A stretch of 64,000 bases of DNA from Synechococcales cyanobacterium C42_A2020_086 (GCA_015272325.1 JACYLU010000004.1:1-64000); one strand, 5' to 3'; numbered from the stretch's first letter, positions 36,091-45,788 are shown. Notes: generated by a model not told the origin, from the sequence alone. Numbers and translations: made by a program.

Positions 36091-37178
36091 AGGCTAACTT
36101 CCTCTTGAATTAAATACATGCGATCCCGCTGGGTAATCAATCCTTTTTTGATCAATGCCCGCAGCGCATCCACTGCTTGAAATCGGTTAATCCCCAGAGC
36201 AGATTCAATTTCGGTTAAGCGAGCACCTTGCACTTGATCAATGTAGGTGTATACTTGCTCCTCTGTGGAAACTGCCTCTTTGCGAGGGGATTTGCTAGAC
36301 GTTCCCACTGCTGCGGCAGATCGCTTTTGGGTCGGCGGGGATACAACCGCAGGGGAAAGAGGTGCGGCGGATGCGTTGGGCTGATGCTTAGTTTTGGGCT
36401 GATGCTTAATCGAGATAACTTGGGCTGGCGGCGGAACAGATTCAGGGGGTAGGCTGTCCACGACACTCTCTTCTCCCCAGACCAGTTGCCGCAAATCGGT
36501 ACGGTACTGGCGCAGTTCGGCTCGGAAGTCAGCAAGCTGCTGAAACAGATTAACTTGGTCGATTTGTCGCCGCTGCCGATCCTGTTGCAGCATTTGCTGG
36601 AGCTGCTGAGCGCGCTCTTGGCGAGCCAATCCGAGTTCCGTGAGGTAGGTTTGTACTTCAGCTCGTAGGTGATCGACAGAACGAGTCAATTCCTGCACTA
36701 GCTTTAGATGCTGCTGCAAACGCTCTTGCCGACTTTGCTGCAATAAAGCCTGCGTTTCCTGCTGTAGAGATTGCACGCGGGCTTGCAGCAATTGCCGCAG
36801 TTCCGCAACCGAGGATTTAAGCTGCGTACGAAACTCGCTCAGGTCCTGCAACAACTGTTGCGCCATCAGGGAATGGTCTGCTGCACAAGCCGACAGAAAG
36901 TTTGCCGTCTGCTGCTGTAGCGATTGAGTGAACTCGTGCAGTTGCTGCGCTAGCTGCTGCGCCTGAACTTGACGCTGCGCATGAGCTTGAATCAGCAAAG
37001 TCTGAGTTTCTTGCTGCACCTGCTGCTGAAATGCCTGTAACTCCCGACGAAGCTGCACCGCCGTTTGCTGCCGCTCTTGCTGAAACTGCATCAGGGTTTG
37101 CTGCACTTGCTGCTGCCGTTGGATGACATCCTGCTGCCGCTGCTGCTTCTGCTGTTGCCATGCGTCTTTAAGGGACAC
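36087..37178 (-). CDS. gvpC: Gas vesicle outer protein GvpC with C-terminal winged-helix-like domain
   Basis: A 363-residue Gln-rich helical protein. From about residue 40 it shows near 33-residue repeats (for example [20 protein letters not shown] and [20 protein letters not shown]), the GvpC pattern. GvpC coats and strengthens the vesicle shell. After a Ser/Pro linker, residues 304-363 look like a winged helix ([40 protein letters not shown]), a domain I do not associate with GvpC. gvpC starts 258 bases after gvpA and overlaps gvpN by four bases. The repeats are too degenerate for a simple count. Confidence 0.85.
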   Translation of the reverse strand: MSLKDAWQQQKQQRQQDVIQRQQQVQQTLMQFQQERQQTAVQLRRELQAFQQQVQQETQTLLIQAHAQRQVQAQQLAQQLHEFTQSLQQQTANFLSACAADHSLMAQQLLQDLSEFRTQLKSSVAELRQLLQARVQSLQQETQALLQQSRQERLQQHLKLVQELTRSVDHLRAEVQTYLTELGLARQERAQQLQQMLQQDRQRRQIDQVNLFQQLADFRAELRQYRTDLRQLVWGEESVVDSLPPESVPPPAQVISIKHQPKTKHQPNASAAPLSPAVVSPPTQKRSAAAVGTSSKSPRKEAVSTEEQVYTYIDQVQGARLTEIESALGINRFQAVDALRALIKKGLITQRDRMYLIQEEVSL

Positions 37179-37436
37179 AGAAACCTCCTAAAAGAAGTAG
37201 TGAATGAGGAGTAAATGAGGAGTAGTGGATTGAGGACAGATGCCCTGCGGACAGGTTAAGCCAATCGGTGGGCGTGGTGCGTAGGGCAGATTAAGACAGA
37301 CAAGTGTAATGGGAAGCCATTGACTAAGTAACTTCTCAAGCAACCTTTTAAAAATAATCTTTTGAACGAATTGATGTATTAACCTGAGTGCTGAGGAGTA
37401 ATGATTGCATGCCTAGCACCCAGGCAAAACTCGAAA

Positions 37437-37655
37437 TTAAGCAGCCGGAACCGCGGCTTGAGCCGTTAGACCAACTGCCTCAGCATACTTCAGATAGGTT
37501 TCAACTGAAGCAATGACCACACGGGCTTCAACCGAGAGCAATTCAATCCCAACTAGCGAAACCCGTACCCACGCATCAACCACAATTCCCTTGTCGAGAA
37601 TGCGATCAACGACTTCAGCCAAGCTAGAGGAAGAGTTTACCTTTTCAACAGCCAT
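37437..37655 (-). CDS. gvpA: Major gas vesicle protein GvpA
   Basis: A 72-residue GvpA, the main ribbed shell protein. The core [40 protein letters not shown] is close to all GvpA sequences and ends in the short hydrophilic tail [10 protein letters not shown]. It is the first gene of the structural block, and only one copy occurs in the window. It probably has its own strong promoter in the AT-rich region upstream. The gap of 258 bases to gvpC may hold an attenuator or second promoter, but I see no clear hairpin. Confidence 0.97.
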   Translation of the reverse strand: MAVEKVNSSSSLAEVVDRILDKGIVVDAWVRVSLVGIELLSVEARVVIASVETYLKYAEAVGLTAQAAVPAA

Positions 37656-38051
37656 GATTAGTCACCTAAGTTGAATGAATACAGAACGAAGGGCGGCTTA
37701 CTGAGTGAAATAAATCCTGACAAGGATAGATCAGCCTCTACTAGAGTAAGAATTCTCTCTACTTGAAGTGACAGCAATATCGCTGAAGTTATCAAGGAAT
37801 TAGAGACCCTATCCGAGGAAACACGGGGATGCTTAAATCTATCTATGTCTTCCTCAATAAGCCTCTCTCCACTTCTACTAACTTGAACGTCTGCACGAAT
37901 TTGGCAAATTTAGCTAGCAAAAGGGTGATGCGATCATCGTTCCCATTTCTCTATTTTTGATAACAGATTCTATTGAGTATTTATAAAATTTTAAATCAGT
38001 TATCAAAAATGAGTTTAAAATTATGAGAATAGTTGAGGAAATCGCGTCACG
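37656..38051. other. AT-rich region upstream of gvpA
   Basis: No gene. It must carry the gvpA promoter. The far end holds a long inverted repeat (separate entry) in very AT-rich sequence between 37950 and 38040. Confidence 0.5.
37954..38009. repeat. 16-base inverted repeat upstream of gvpA
   Basis: TTTTTGATAACAGATT (37954-37969) and AATCAGTTATCAAAAA (37994-38009) are inverted copies with 15 of 16 positions matching and 24 AT-rich bases between. It may be an operator for gvpA or a transcript-end hairpin for the small gene ending at 38052. Confidence 0.6.
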
Positions 38052-38309
38052 CTAAATATTCAATCGGCGCTCAAATTCTTCACGAGTTGATTCAACAAGC
38101 TGTATCGCCTGCTCATAAATATCGCAATAATCCTGCTTTAACCAGGCAAGTAAGCGAGCAAGCTGAGCATTCCTCAGTTCTAAATCGGTTTGAAAGATGG
38201 CAGCAGTAGCCATGTGCTGGGCGTACTGAGTCGGGTGCCCTTGGGCAACAAAATTGGCTGTAAGCATCTGCAGAGCTTGTTGACGAACCAAATCCAGGGA
38301 TTGACTCAT
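38052..38309 (-). CDS. Small helical protein of unknown function near gvp
   Basis: An 85-residue protein (start ATG 38309, MSQSLDLVRQQALQMLTANF) that is entirely helical and hydrophilic by sequence (DYCDIYEQAIQLVESTREEF). I do not recognise a family. It lies on the gvp strand, 98 bases after the AAA+ ATPase gene and about 400 bases before gvpA, so it may be part of the gas vesicle locus. An earlier in-frame start at 38351 is also possible. Confidence 0.6.
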   Translation of the reverse strand: MSQSLDLVRQQALQMLTANFVAQGHPTQYAQHMATAAIFQTDLELRNAQLARLLAWLKQDYCDIYEQAIQLVESTREEFERRLNI

Positions 38310-38407
38310 AGAATTTAGTGTTGAATTGAGAAGTGGAAAGGTAAATTGCAATTGCGATAGAGCATCGTAGACTGAGCTTGTAGACTGAGCCTGTAGAGTG
38401 GGCCTTA

Positions 38408-40270
38408 TCAGTCTTTGGGTGTTGACGCCAACGAAGATTGAGGTTGCGTTTTCTGCTCAGCTAATTGTTGGTAGGCAGCAGCAAAGTCGGACGTGGTGAT
38501 CCGAATGGCGCTAGGGTCGCTCAGCCCCTGGGAGCGATAGCGGCGAATAGCCTCCAAAGCCGCCTGATTGCTGAGCAGCGCCAAATCTGCTCCGTTCCAA
38601 CCTTCAGTTCGGGCAGCCCAAGTTGCTAGATCGACTTCAGTGAGAGGTCGTTCGCTGTTGTGCACCTGTAAAATTGCCAATCGACTGTCGAGATCCGGCA
38701 AATCGATTTTTAGCTGCAAATCGAGGCGTCCGGCTCGCAGCAGGGCCGCATCGATGGCGTCGGGACGATTGGTGGCGGCAATCAGCAGGACATTCCGGCA
38801 GCCTTGCAACCCGTCAAGTTCGGTCAGGAGTTGCCCCACCACGCGATCGCTAACGCCCGAATCACCCTGAAATTGACCGCGGGCGGGGGCCAGAGTATCA
38901 ATCTCGTCGATAAACACGACGCAGGGAGCGGCTTGTCGCGCTTTGGCGAAGAGTTCTCTCACGGCTTGCTCGGCGGTCCCCACCCATTTGCTTAAGAGTT
39001 CCGGACCATTGACCGCAATGAAATTTGCTCGTGCCTGGGACGCCACTGCCTTGGCCAGCAGCGTTTTGCCAGTACCGGGTGGACCCCAGAGCAGAATGCC
39101 ACGTGGAGCTTTCGCGCCGGTTTGCTGGTACAGCTCGGGGTAGAGCAATGCGCCTTCCACGGATTCTTGCAGGGTTTGCTTCACCGCACTGAGACCGCCA
39201 ATTTCCTCCCAGGTGATAGCTGGAATCTCAATTTCGACCGAGCGCAGCACCGAAGGCTTCACGTCCTTTAGAGCGAGTAGGAAATCGGCCTGACTCAGCA
39301 GCAGCGTCTCGGGTTCTGGAGTATGTAGATTGGGCACCTGACGCCGCAGCGCCAGGAAGGCAGCCTTCTGGCATACTGCTTTCAGATCGGCTCCGACCAT
39401 GCCAACAGCAAGATCGGCAACGGCTTCCAGGTTTACTGAGGCATCGAGGGGCATCGAGCGGGTTTGAATGCGCAAAATATCTAGTCGCCCGTCTCGGTCT
39501 GGCACACGAAACTGGATTTCTCGATCGAAACGCCCGGGACGACGCAGCGCCGGGTCTAGATGATTGGGACGATTCGTGGCTGCCAGCACGATCACGCCCT
39601 GGGTCTGGGCAAACCCATCCATCAAACTCAGAAGCTGGGCGACGAGGCGTTTTTCGACCTCTCCTTCGACTTTGGCGCGATCGGGTGCGAGGCTATCAAT
39701 CTCGTCAATAAACACCAAGCAGGGAGCCGAACGAGCCGCTTTTTCAAACACACTACGCAGGCGGGCTTCGGCTTCTCCATAGTACTTGCCCATTACCTCG
39801 GGACCGGCAATAGCAATGTAGTTGACATCCAGGTCGGCTGCTAGGGCGCGAGCGGTCAAGGTTTTACCGGTTCCTGGCGGTCCCACCAACAGCACGCCAC
39901 CGGGAGGCTCTAGCCCCAGTTTGGTCAGCAGATCCGGGCGTTTCAGAGGAATTTCGACGAGTTCGCGCAGCTCTTGCAGCACGTCCTTGATGCCACCCAC
40001 GTCTTCTAGGCTAGGTAGGTTAGGAGAGGGCTGTTCAACCTCGGCGGGCGAAACCTGATCGGTTCTGTGGTGTGCCGCGCTAGGCGGAGCAGGTGTGCGG
40101 ATGCGGCTGGTTCCGATATCGCTGCGGGGTATGTTGCCCTGACGGGGAATACTGCTGAGGGTACGGGAATTGAACTGAATGTCGGCTTTGAGTTCTCCCT
40201 TCTCGGCTTTTTCTTCCAGGAGTTTGGCAAGCTCTAGAAGCTGCTCAAATCCTTTAAATAAATCGCTCAT
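38408..40270 (-). CDS. Two-domain Cdc48-like AAA+ ATPase
   Basis: A 620-residue protein with two AAA+ modules. The first has Walker A GPPGTGKT at residues 130-137 and Walker B FIDEID near 187-192; the second has Walker A at 396-403 and Walker B VVFIDEID at 451-458. Both have arginine-finger motifs (RRPGRFDR, LRAGRLDL), so both are probably active. The N-domain of real Cdc48 is missing. Instead the first 30 residues (LFKGFEQLLELAKLLEEKAE) resemble the start of gas vesicle GvpH/Hsp20-like proteins. Lying just upstream of gvpA on the same strand, it may unfold or remodel gas vesicle proteins. The link is inference. Confidence 0.85.
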   Translation of the reverse strand: MSDLFKGFEQLLELAKLLEEKAEKGELKADIQFNSRTLSSIPRQGNIPRSDIGTSRIRTPAPPSAAHHRTDQVSPAEVEQPSPNLPSLEDVGGIKDVLQELRELVEIPLKRPDLLTKLGLEPPGGVLLVGPPGTGKTLTARALAADLDVNYIAIAGPEVMGKYYGEAEARLRSVFEKAARSAPCLVFIDEIDSLAPDRAKVEGEVEKRLVAQLLSLMDGFAQTQGVIVLAATNRPNHLDPALRRPGRFDREIQFRVPDRDGRLDILRIQTRSMPLDASVNLEAVADLAVGMVGADLKAVCQKAAFLALRRQVPNLHTPEPETLLLSQADFLLALKDVKPSVLRSVEIEIPAITWEEIGGLSAVKQTLQESVEGALLYPELYQQTGAKAPRGILLWGPPGTGKTLLAKAVASQARANFIAVNGPELLSKWVGTAEQAVRELFAKARQAAPCVVFIDEIDTLAPARGQFQGDSGVSDRVVGQLLTELDGLQGCRNVLLIAATNRPDAIDAALLRAGRLDLQLKIDLPDLDSRLAILQVHNSERPLTEVDLATWAARTEGWNGADLALLSNQAALEAIRRYRSQGLSDPSAIRITTSDFAAAYQQLAEQKTQPQSSLASTPKD

Positions 40271-40508
40271 AGCTTAGCTGCGATGGAGAGTTCTCGGTCT
40301 AGTTATCCCACTTCTTTCGGTGAGCTAACCTGGTACTCTGGCAATGACGACCGCAGCCATTTGGGTGTCACTGCCGCACAATGGCACGATTCCCAGCATC
40401 GCTATGCTGAGCTACCCGTTAAGCTGCCAGTTGCCCTACCCGCGATGATGACAACGCTGAAGATTCGCGAATGTCCGGTAGCGAACGGTGTAGGGTGGAA
40501 AAGGCGGT
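40271..40508. other. Divergent region between AAA+ gene and menD
   Basis: Holds the two outward promoters. No gene or repeat stands out. Confidence 0.4.
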
Positions 40509-42305
40509 ATGGGGCAGACGCTCCTCGCGATGTTTGGTTTAGGGATGAGGTCAGTGGATTTCAGCAACGTCAACACGGTTTGGGTATCAGTTTTAGTGGA
40601 AACGCTGTATCGCTTGGGGCTGAGAACGGCGGTCGTCTGCCCAGGATCGCGCTCGGCCCCACTGGCGGTCGCCTTTGCCCGGCATCAGCAGATTGAAGCC
40701 ATTCCGGTCTTAGATGAACGCTCGGCTGCTTTTTTTGCCCTAGGATTAGCCCGACAGAGCAGGCGACCCACGGCGCTAGTTTGCACCTCGGGAACGGCTG
40801 CCGCCCATTTCTATCCGGCGGTGATTGAATCCCACGAGAGCCGGGTGCCGCTGCTGGTGCTGACCGCCGATCGCCCACCAGAGCTACGCCAGTGCAACGC
40901 TGGGCAAGCCATCGACCAGCAAAAGCTCTACGGCAGCTATGTCAACGGGTATTACGAGTTAGCGGTGCCGGAGCTTGATGCAGGGCTGCTGGCTTACCTA
41001 CGGCAAACGGTGGTTCACGCCTGGGAGCGCAGTCTCTATCCGGTGGCAGGACCGGTGCATCTCAACCTGCCCTTCCGGGAACCGCTGACGCCCGCCCCCC
41101 ATCCCGACGCCCAAGCTTGGGGTGACACTTTTGACATTGAGGAGGACATTGAAGAGTTTTTTGCTGGGATTGCACCCCCAATTGAATCGAGTAGTCTGCA
41201 AGTTCAGCCGACCGGCACCGCCGCACCTCTGCCGCTGGCAGACTGGCACCACTGGGAGCGCGGTGTTTTGATTGCCGGAGTCGCGCAGCCCCCCTCGCCT
41301 CGGGAGTATTGCGCCGCCATTGCTCACCTTTCCAAAACCCTAGGAGTGCCAGTCCTGGCTGAAGGACTGTCGCCTGTACGCAACTATGCCGCCCTGAACC
41401 CCTATCTAGTCTCGGCCTACGATCGCATTCTGCGGCAGCCCGAGCTGTCCGACAAGCTGAAGCCCGACTTCGTGATCCGCGTGGGGGACATGCCAACCAG
41501 TCGCGTGTTGCGGCAATGGCTCAGCCAAACCCAGCCCCGCCAATGGGTGATCGACCCCAGCGACCGCAACCTTGACCCTACCCACGGTAGAACGATCCAT
41601 CTGCGGCTGACGATAGAACAGCTCGCGATGCGGCTGCTGCCGTTGCCCCCTCCACTGCCGTCGCCGTATTTAAATCTTTGGTGTGAGGCGGAAGCCCAGA
41701 CGCGGCAATCGCTTGATCAGGCGCTTGCTCAACCAGATCTCTGGTTTGAAGGGCAGGTAGCCTGGCTGCTCTCGCAACATTTGCCGCCGCAAACACCGAT
41801 CTTCATATCGAGCAGCACGCCGGTGCGGGATGTCGAGTGGTTCTGGCAGCCGGGTGACCGGGAAATTCAGCCTTTCTTTAATCGTGGCGCTAACGGCATC
41901 GACGGTATTCTTTCGACGGCACTAGGTATCGCCCATCGTCATCGCAGTACGGTTCTGCTGACCGGCGATCTGGCCTTTCTGCACGACACAAACGGGCTGC
42001 TGCTGCGGCATCACTTTACTGGCCATCTGACGATTGTGCTAATCAACAATAACGGTGGTGGTATTTTCGAGAACCTGCCCATCGCTCAGTTCGATCCGCC
42101 CTTCGAGACGTTTTTTGCCACACCCCAAGCCATTGATTTTGCCCAGCTCTGCCGCACCTACGATGTAGCTTACGAACGCATTGAGTCTTGGGTGCAGTTC
42201 ATCCAGCGAATCCAAGTTCTCCCCACCACTGGCATCCGCGTTTTGGAAGTGCCCTGCGACCGCAAAGCCGATGCCCAGTGGCGAAAGCGGCTTCTGGGGG
42301 GGTGA
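40509..42305 (+). CDS. menD: MenD, SEPHCHC synthase
   Basis: A 598-residue ThDP enzyme. It joins isochorismate and 2-oxoglutarate in phylloquinone synthesis, the photosystem I cofactor pathway. MenD features are [75 protein letters not shown] and the ThDP motif [16 protein letters not shown]...INNNGGGIF. An AAGG-type site precedes ATG 40509; ATG 40545 is an alternative that agrees with shorter family N-termini. A transposase remnant with REP-like repeats follows directly. Confidence 0.96.
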   Translation: MGQTLLAMFGLGMRSVDFSNVNTVWVSVLVETLYRLGLRTAVVCPGSRSAPLAVAFARHQQIEAIPVLDERSAAFFALGLARQSRRPTALVCTSGTAAAHFYPAVIESHESRVPLLVLTADRPPELRQCNAGQAIDQQKLYGSYVNGYYELAVPELDAGLLAYLRQTVVHAWERSLYPVAGPVHLNLPFREPLTPAPHPDAQAWGDTFDIEEDIEEFFAGIAPPIESSSLQVQPTGTAAPLPLADWHHWERGVLIAGVAQPPSPREYCAAIAHLSKTLGVPVLAEGLSPVRNYAALNPYLVSAYDRILRQPELSDKLKPDFVIRVGDMPTSRVLRQWLSQTQPRQWVIDPSDRNLDPTHGRTIHLRLTIEQLAMRLLPLPPPLPSPYLNLWCEAEAQTRQSLDQALAQPDLWFEGQVAWLLSQHLPPQTPIFISSSTPVRDVEWFWQPGDREIQPFFNRGANGIDGILSTALGIAHRHRSTVLLTGDLAFLHDTNGLLLRHHFTGHLTIVLINNNGGGIFENLPIAQFDPPFETFFATPQAIDFAQLCRTYDVAYERIESWVQFIQRIQVLPTTGIRVLEVPCDRKADAQWRKRLLGG

Positions 42306-42307
42306 GG

Positions 42308-42344
42308 CATCCGCGAATGAAGGCAGGTTAGGAAGGAAACCTGC
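42308..42344 (+). repeat. REP-like element, left of transposase remnant
   Basis: CATCCGCGAATGAA at 42308-42321 is followed by a hairpin GCAGGTT...AACCTGC (42323-42344). The 14-base motif recurs at 42786, past the transposase remnant. Confidence 0.55.
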
Positions 42345-42367
42345 TTTCGACACACCTAGAATGACGA

Positions 42368-42767
42368 ATGACGCTCTGGACAGTGGATTACCATCTGATT
42401 TGGGCAACACATAATTCGGTTGCCATTGATTGTGCCAAACGCTGGGGATGAGCTACACGATTACATTGCTGGGAAAAGCCGCTCCCTCTGTCGCCCTATG
42501 CATGCCATCAATGGTATGTCTGATCATATTCACATCATTGTTTCAATTCCATCCCATTTGTCTATTTCAAGCTATGCAAAACGCATCAAAGGGAGCAGTT
42601 CTCGGTTCATGAACCAGATGAATTTACCCCACAGATTTGCATGGCAGCGGGAGTACGGCGTATTCTCTCTAGGCGGCAAGCAACTCGATCAGGCAATTGC
42701 CTATGTGCAGAACCAAAAGCAGCATCATGCTCAAGAAACGATTATCCGACCGCTGGAACTGCTCTGA
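42368..42767 (+). pseudogene. Frameshifted IS200-like / REP-associated (RAYT) Y1 transposase
   Basis: The first frame (ATG 42368) encodes MTLWTVDYHLIWATHNS, then stops at 42449-42451. A one-base shift near 42418 restores PLIVPNAGDELHDYIAGKSR and runs to 42767 with the HUH motif in GMSDHIHIIVSIP and family-like YAKRIKGSSSRFMNQM, WQREYGVFSLGGKQL and YVQNQKQHHAQET. Together they give a typical Y1/HUH TnpA of about 130 residues. Such enzymes move REP hairpins or IS200-like elements by single-strand cleavage. The frameshift makes it inactive. The catalytic Tyr is probably in the YVQNQ segment. Confidence 0.82.
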
Positions 42768-42785
42768 TTGGCTCCGAATCAAAGA

Positions 42786-42834
42786 CATCCGCGAATGAAT
42801 GGCGGGCTATGCAAGCAAGTCCACTTCAGTGGAC
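42786..42834 (+). repeat. REP-like element, right of transposase remnant
   Basis: The same CATCCGCGAATGAA (42786-42799) recurs, followed by a perfect hairpin GTCCACTTCAGTGGAC (42819-42834). The pair of motif-plus-hairpin units frames the transposase remnant as in REP/RAYT units. Confidence 0.6.
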
Positions 42835-43089
42835 TAAATGTGTTGTTCAATCCACCTCATCTAGCTAGACCGACGCGACGGACTCCAACTATGGAGACGC
42901 TATTGTTGAGCGGAGAATTGAGGACAAACTGAGACCGGATTCAAGCTCAAGAACCCGAAGTGAGCTTTGTGGTTCACCCAGGGCAAGGGCTGTTACGATC
43001 CTCTAGGAGGCAGTGGATTGGCTGCCTCTACTCGATGCAATTCGTTGGATTGCTGAACCCCACACTGAAGACTTAGGAGGGATTTGATC
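42835..43089. other. Intergenic region before the HMA gene
   Basis: No gene recognised. An AGGAGG around 43075 belongs to the HMA gene. Confidence 0.4.
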
Positions 43090-43281
43090 ATGATGCAAAT
43101 TAAAGTGCCATCCATCGTTTGTGAAGGCTGCATTGAGACGCTGACGAAAGCCGTGACGAAACTCGATCCCAACGCCAAAGTTACCGGCGATCTAGCCAAC
43201 AAGACCCTGACAATTGATACAACCGCAGACGTGGCGGCGGTGAAAGCGGCGATGGTGGAGGTCGGTCATAGCCCTGAGTAA
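43090..43281 (+). CDS. Heavy-metal-associated domain protein
   Basis: A 63-residue ferredoxin-fold HMA protein with its metal-binding Cys pair as V-C-x-x-C (IVCEGCIETLTKAV). The pattern fits an Atx1-like copper chaperone that hands Cu(I) to transport ATPases, though the usual MxCxxC is SIVCEGC here. It has a strong AGGAGG and stands alone. It is unlike the longer HMA domains of P-type ATPases. No ATPase is present in the window, so the partner is unknown. Start could be either of two adjacent ATGs. Confidence 0.82.
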   Translation: MMQIKVPSIVCEGCIETLTKAVTKLDPNAKVTGDLANKTLTIDTTADVAAVKAAMVEVGHSPE

Positions 43282-43321
43282 GCCGCCATTTCAAACCGCC
43301 TGCTGTTCAGTGTTCTGCCAT

Positions 43322-43945
43322 TCACTCGGCAAGATCCATCTGACCGCGATACCCCGTGATAATGCGGCTGCCGTCTTTAAGAATGTGAATCTCCATCTGG
43401 TCGCTCGCCCAAGTGATTTGGTCCTGGAACGCCGGGTTGAAAATATGCACCCGCTGGTTGCTTGACGACACCGGACAGTCGGGGGAATGTACGGCCAGCC
43501 GCTCCACATAGGGACCATCGATCAAAATATCGAGCTGCTCTAGCAACTCCTGCGCCCCTGCCGGTCCGTAGGGGTCCTGCAACTGCTCCAGGGTAAAACC
43601 CGTAAACGACATGACGTTTAAGCCCGCTGCCTTTAGCCGTCGTGCTAAATTCGCCAGAGCCGGAGCTTGCCAAAACGGCTCCCCACCCGAGAAGGTGACA
43701 CCTTGGTTGCGAGGATTGCTGAGGATTTTCTCGGCGAGGGTTTCAACGGCGATTAGCTGGTTAATCTCAAACGACCAAGATGCTGGATTGAAGCAGCCAG
43801 GACATTCGCGCAAACAGCCCTGCACCCAGACCACCGCTCGGCAGCCGGGACCATTCACCTCCGATTCATCCACATAGCCCATGATGTTGAGGTAGCCCGC
43901 TGGAATTTCGAGCAACGATAGATAAGGGTTTGTCTTAACAGTCAT
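43322..43945 (-). CDS. NrdG-like radical SAM activating protein
   Basis: A 207-residue short radical SAM protein. The cluster motif is CLRECPGC (CxxxCxxC) in WVQGCLRECPGCFNPASW, and the SAM motif is VTFSGGEPFWQ. The size and ILIDGPYVERLAV resemble NrdG, the activase of anaerobic ribonucleotide reductase. No nrdD is in the window. It may activate NrdD encoded elsewhere or another glycyl radical enzyme. A GGAG precedes the ATG. It converges with the HMA gene. Confidence 0.78.
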   Translation of the reverse strand: MTVKTNPYLSLLEIPAGYLNIMGYVDESEVNGPGCRAVVWVQGCLRECPGCFNPASWSFEINQLIAVETLAEKILSNPRNQGVTFSGGEPFWQAPALANLARRLKAAGLNVMSFTGFTLEQLQDPYGPAGAQELLEQLDILIDGPYVERLAVHSPDCPVSSSNQRVHIFNPAFQDQITWASDQMEIHILKDGSRIITGYRGQMDLAE

Positions 43946-44252
43946 GACTGTACTCCTTCTCCCATGAGAACCATTGAACGCAGGGTTCTATAGACAGTAT
44001 CGCCTTGACACCATACGTCCACACCGGCATTGTCGCACTGTCACCTCTACTGACCTGAGGATATCGGAATCATTTAACAACTCGCTTAAGAAAATACATG
44101 GTTTCTCGATTCTGTAACCCGTCGCCATCTGCGGCAAGATTCAGCAACGAAGGGAGCATGCTCGCAGAGTTAACCTTTAGGCAGGGTTCGTTCCTCAAGC
44201 TGTTCTTCAATTCATCTCTCGCCACTCTCAGGAGGTGAATCGACCATATTGC
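43946..44252. other. Intergenic region
   Basis: No gene, repeat or clear hairpin found. It should contain the promoter of the NrdG-like gene. Confidence 0.35.
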
Positions 44253-45221
44253 TCACCGCTGACGCAGAGCAGGCAGCACCTTTTCACCAAAGATCTCGAT
44301 AAACCGCTGCTGCTCGCGATTCACATTGTGCAGAATCAGCTCATCAAATCCCATCTCAATATCCTGCTGCAACCATTCGATGTGCTGCTGTGGGTCTGCC
44401 GAAATCCGCACATGGGGATCGAGGTCTGCCGGCTGTACAAAGGCGGCCGCCGCCTGAAACTGCTGCGGGGTAGATAGCTCCGTCATCAGGTGATTTTCAA
44501 ATACATTGGTCCGCCACTGCTGATGGGCACCACGGCGAGCGCTGACTTCATCCCGGTCGTAAGAGAGCTGCACTTTCAGGATCATCGGTTTGCCAGCACC
44601 GCCGCCTTGACGAAAGGCGTCCACCACAGGTCGAAGCTGCTCGGGCGGTCGCGATATCGTAATCAGTCCGTCGGCCCAGCTCCCGAGCCACTCTGCGGTT
44701 TTCGCGGTGACTGCTGCTCCAATCAGCAGTGGCGGGGTCGCAGGTCGCGTGTAGAGCTTGGCGTCTTCCACTTGCACCAGTCCGCGATGGGTCACAGTTT
44801 CGCCAGCCCAGAGGGCACGCATGACATCGGCGCATTCCTTGAGGCGAGCATTGCGATCGGCTTTGCAGGGCCATCCATCCCCCGTGATGCGTTCATTGAC
44901 TGCCTGACCGCTGCCAATCGTTAGCCAAAAACGATCGGGAAACAGCTCGGCTAGGGTAGCGGCTGCCTGGGCAATGATAGCAGGATGGTAGCGCTGCCCC
45001 GGAGCACACACCACACGGTAGGAAAGCTGTGGTGTCGCCTGCATTGCCGCCCCCAGCCACGACCACGCAAACCCGCTTTGCCCTTGCTGCTCACTCCAGG
45101 GGTGAAAATGATCGGAAGAAAGCGCTCGCGTAAATCCTGCCTGCTCTGCCTGCTGGACGTACTGCAGCAGTTCACTCGGTTTAAATTGCTCGTGGGAGGC
45201 ATGATATCCAATTTGAGCCAT
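44253..45221 (-). CDS. Luciferase-like (LLM) flavin oxidoreductase
   Basis: About 322 residues of bacterial-luciferase-like TIM barrel. Family segments are MAQIGYHASHEQFKPSELL, LSSDHFHPWSEQQGQSGFAW, FPDRFWLTIGSGQAVNERI and ADGLITISRPPEQLRPVV. Such enzymes use FMN or F420; cyanobacteria generally lack the relevant F420 partners, so an FMN-type or unknown flavin is likely. I start at ATG 45221; a longer open frame exists without family support. No neighbour suggests its substrate. Confidence 0.8.
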   Translation of the reverse strand: MAQIGYHASHEQFKPSELLQYVQQAEQAGFTRALSSDHFHPWSEQQGQSGFAWSWLGAAMQATPQLSYRVVCAPGQRYHPAIIAQAAATLAELFPDRFWLTIGSGQAVNERITGDGWPCKADRNARLKECADVMRALWAGETVTHRGLVQVEDAKLYTRPATPPLLIGAAVTAKTAEWLGSWADGLITISRPPEQLRPVVDAFRQGGGAGKPMILKVQLSYDRDEVSARRGAHQQWRTNVFENHLMTELSTPQQFQAAAAFVQPADLDPHVRISADPQQHIEWLQQDIEMGFDELILHNVNREQQRFIEIFGEKVLPALRQR

Positions 45222-45739
45222 ACTCGTGTGCTTATAGGTTCTTAGCAGTGATCTATAGTGATCAGGTGAGCAATGCGTTCCTCCTAGATCCACAATCTCA
45301 AAATATATCTACATCAAAATTATCTATATAGCTATTCGTATTGTATCGATGTTCACACTAGCGCATTCAGACTTTACACAGCTGAATTCACGTCAATGTA
45401 AATCCACGCTAGTGCATACGCACTAATGAATTTCAATGGATTAGATAGCTGTAGTTCCAAAGGTTCCAAAGTCCGGTAGTCCCCTGTGTCTCGTTTAGGA
45501 TCATTTATTTCACCCTAAAGTTCGTCTTTCTTGAGACAGAGATGAAGCGAAAGGCATCAAACAGAATAGCAGTAGCAGGGTGCTACTGGATGGCTATTAA
45601 TCTCGTGCTGTTGCTGCACGAGCTAGAGAGCATTGAGAAGGGCGTGCCGCTGCCGGGACAGATCTCTCTTCAGCGTTGGGGTCTAGGTAGCCTGCTGGAA
45701 GGTTGTTTCTCCTGTCTAACTACATCTTGAAAGAAAAGA

Positions 45740-45768
45740 TTGCAAAATCGTTACAATTGGTCTAATAT
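45740..45768 (+). promoter_or_regulatory. Candidate hli promoter
   Basis: TTGCAA (45740-45745) and TAATAT (45763-45768) are 17 bases apart, matching the sigma-70 -35/-10 pattern. The transcript would start near 45775, about 34 bases before the hli ATG. Confidence 0.5.
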
Positions 45769-45770
45769 TG

Positions 45771-45788
45771 TTTACATAAGTTAACAAG
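45771..45788 (+). promoter_or_regulatory. HLR1-like RpaB box
   Basis: TTTACATA-AG-TTAACAAG resembles the HLR1 direct repeat (two TTTACAWW-type octamers with two bases between); the second half has two mismatches. RpaB binds HLR1 at high-light genes in cyanobacteria. Here it overlaps the predicted transcription start, as expected for repression in low light. Confidence 0.5.

Noticed and set aside
40283-40696. Plus-strand open frame before menD
   Set aside because: It overlaps menD in another frame, and its sequence looks like a frame shadow.
45542-45730. 62-codon plus-strand open frame
   Set aside because: No family match, no good ribosome-binding site, and it lies just before the hli promoter.
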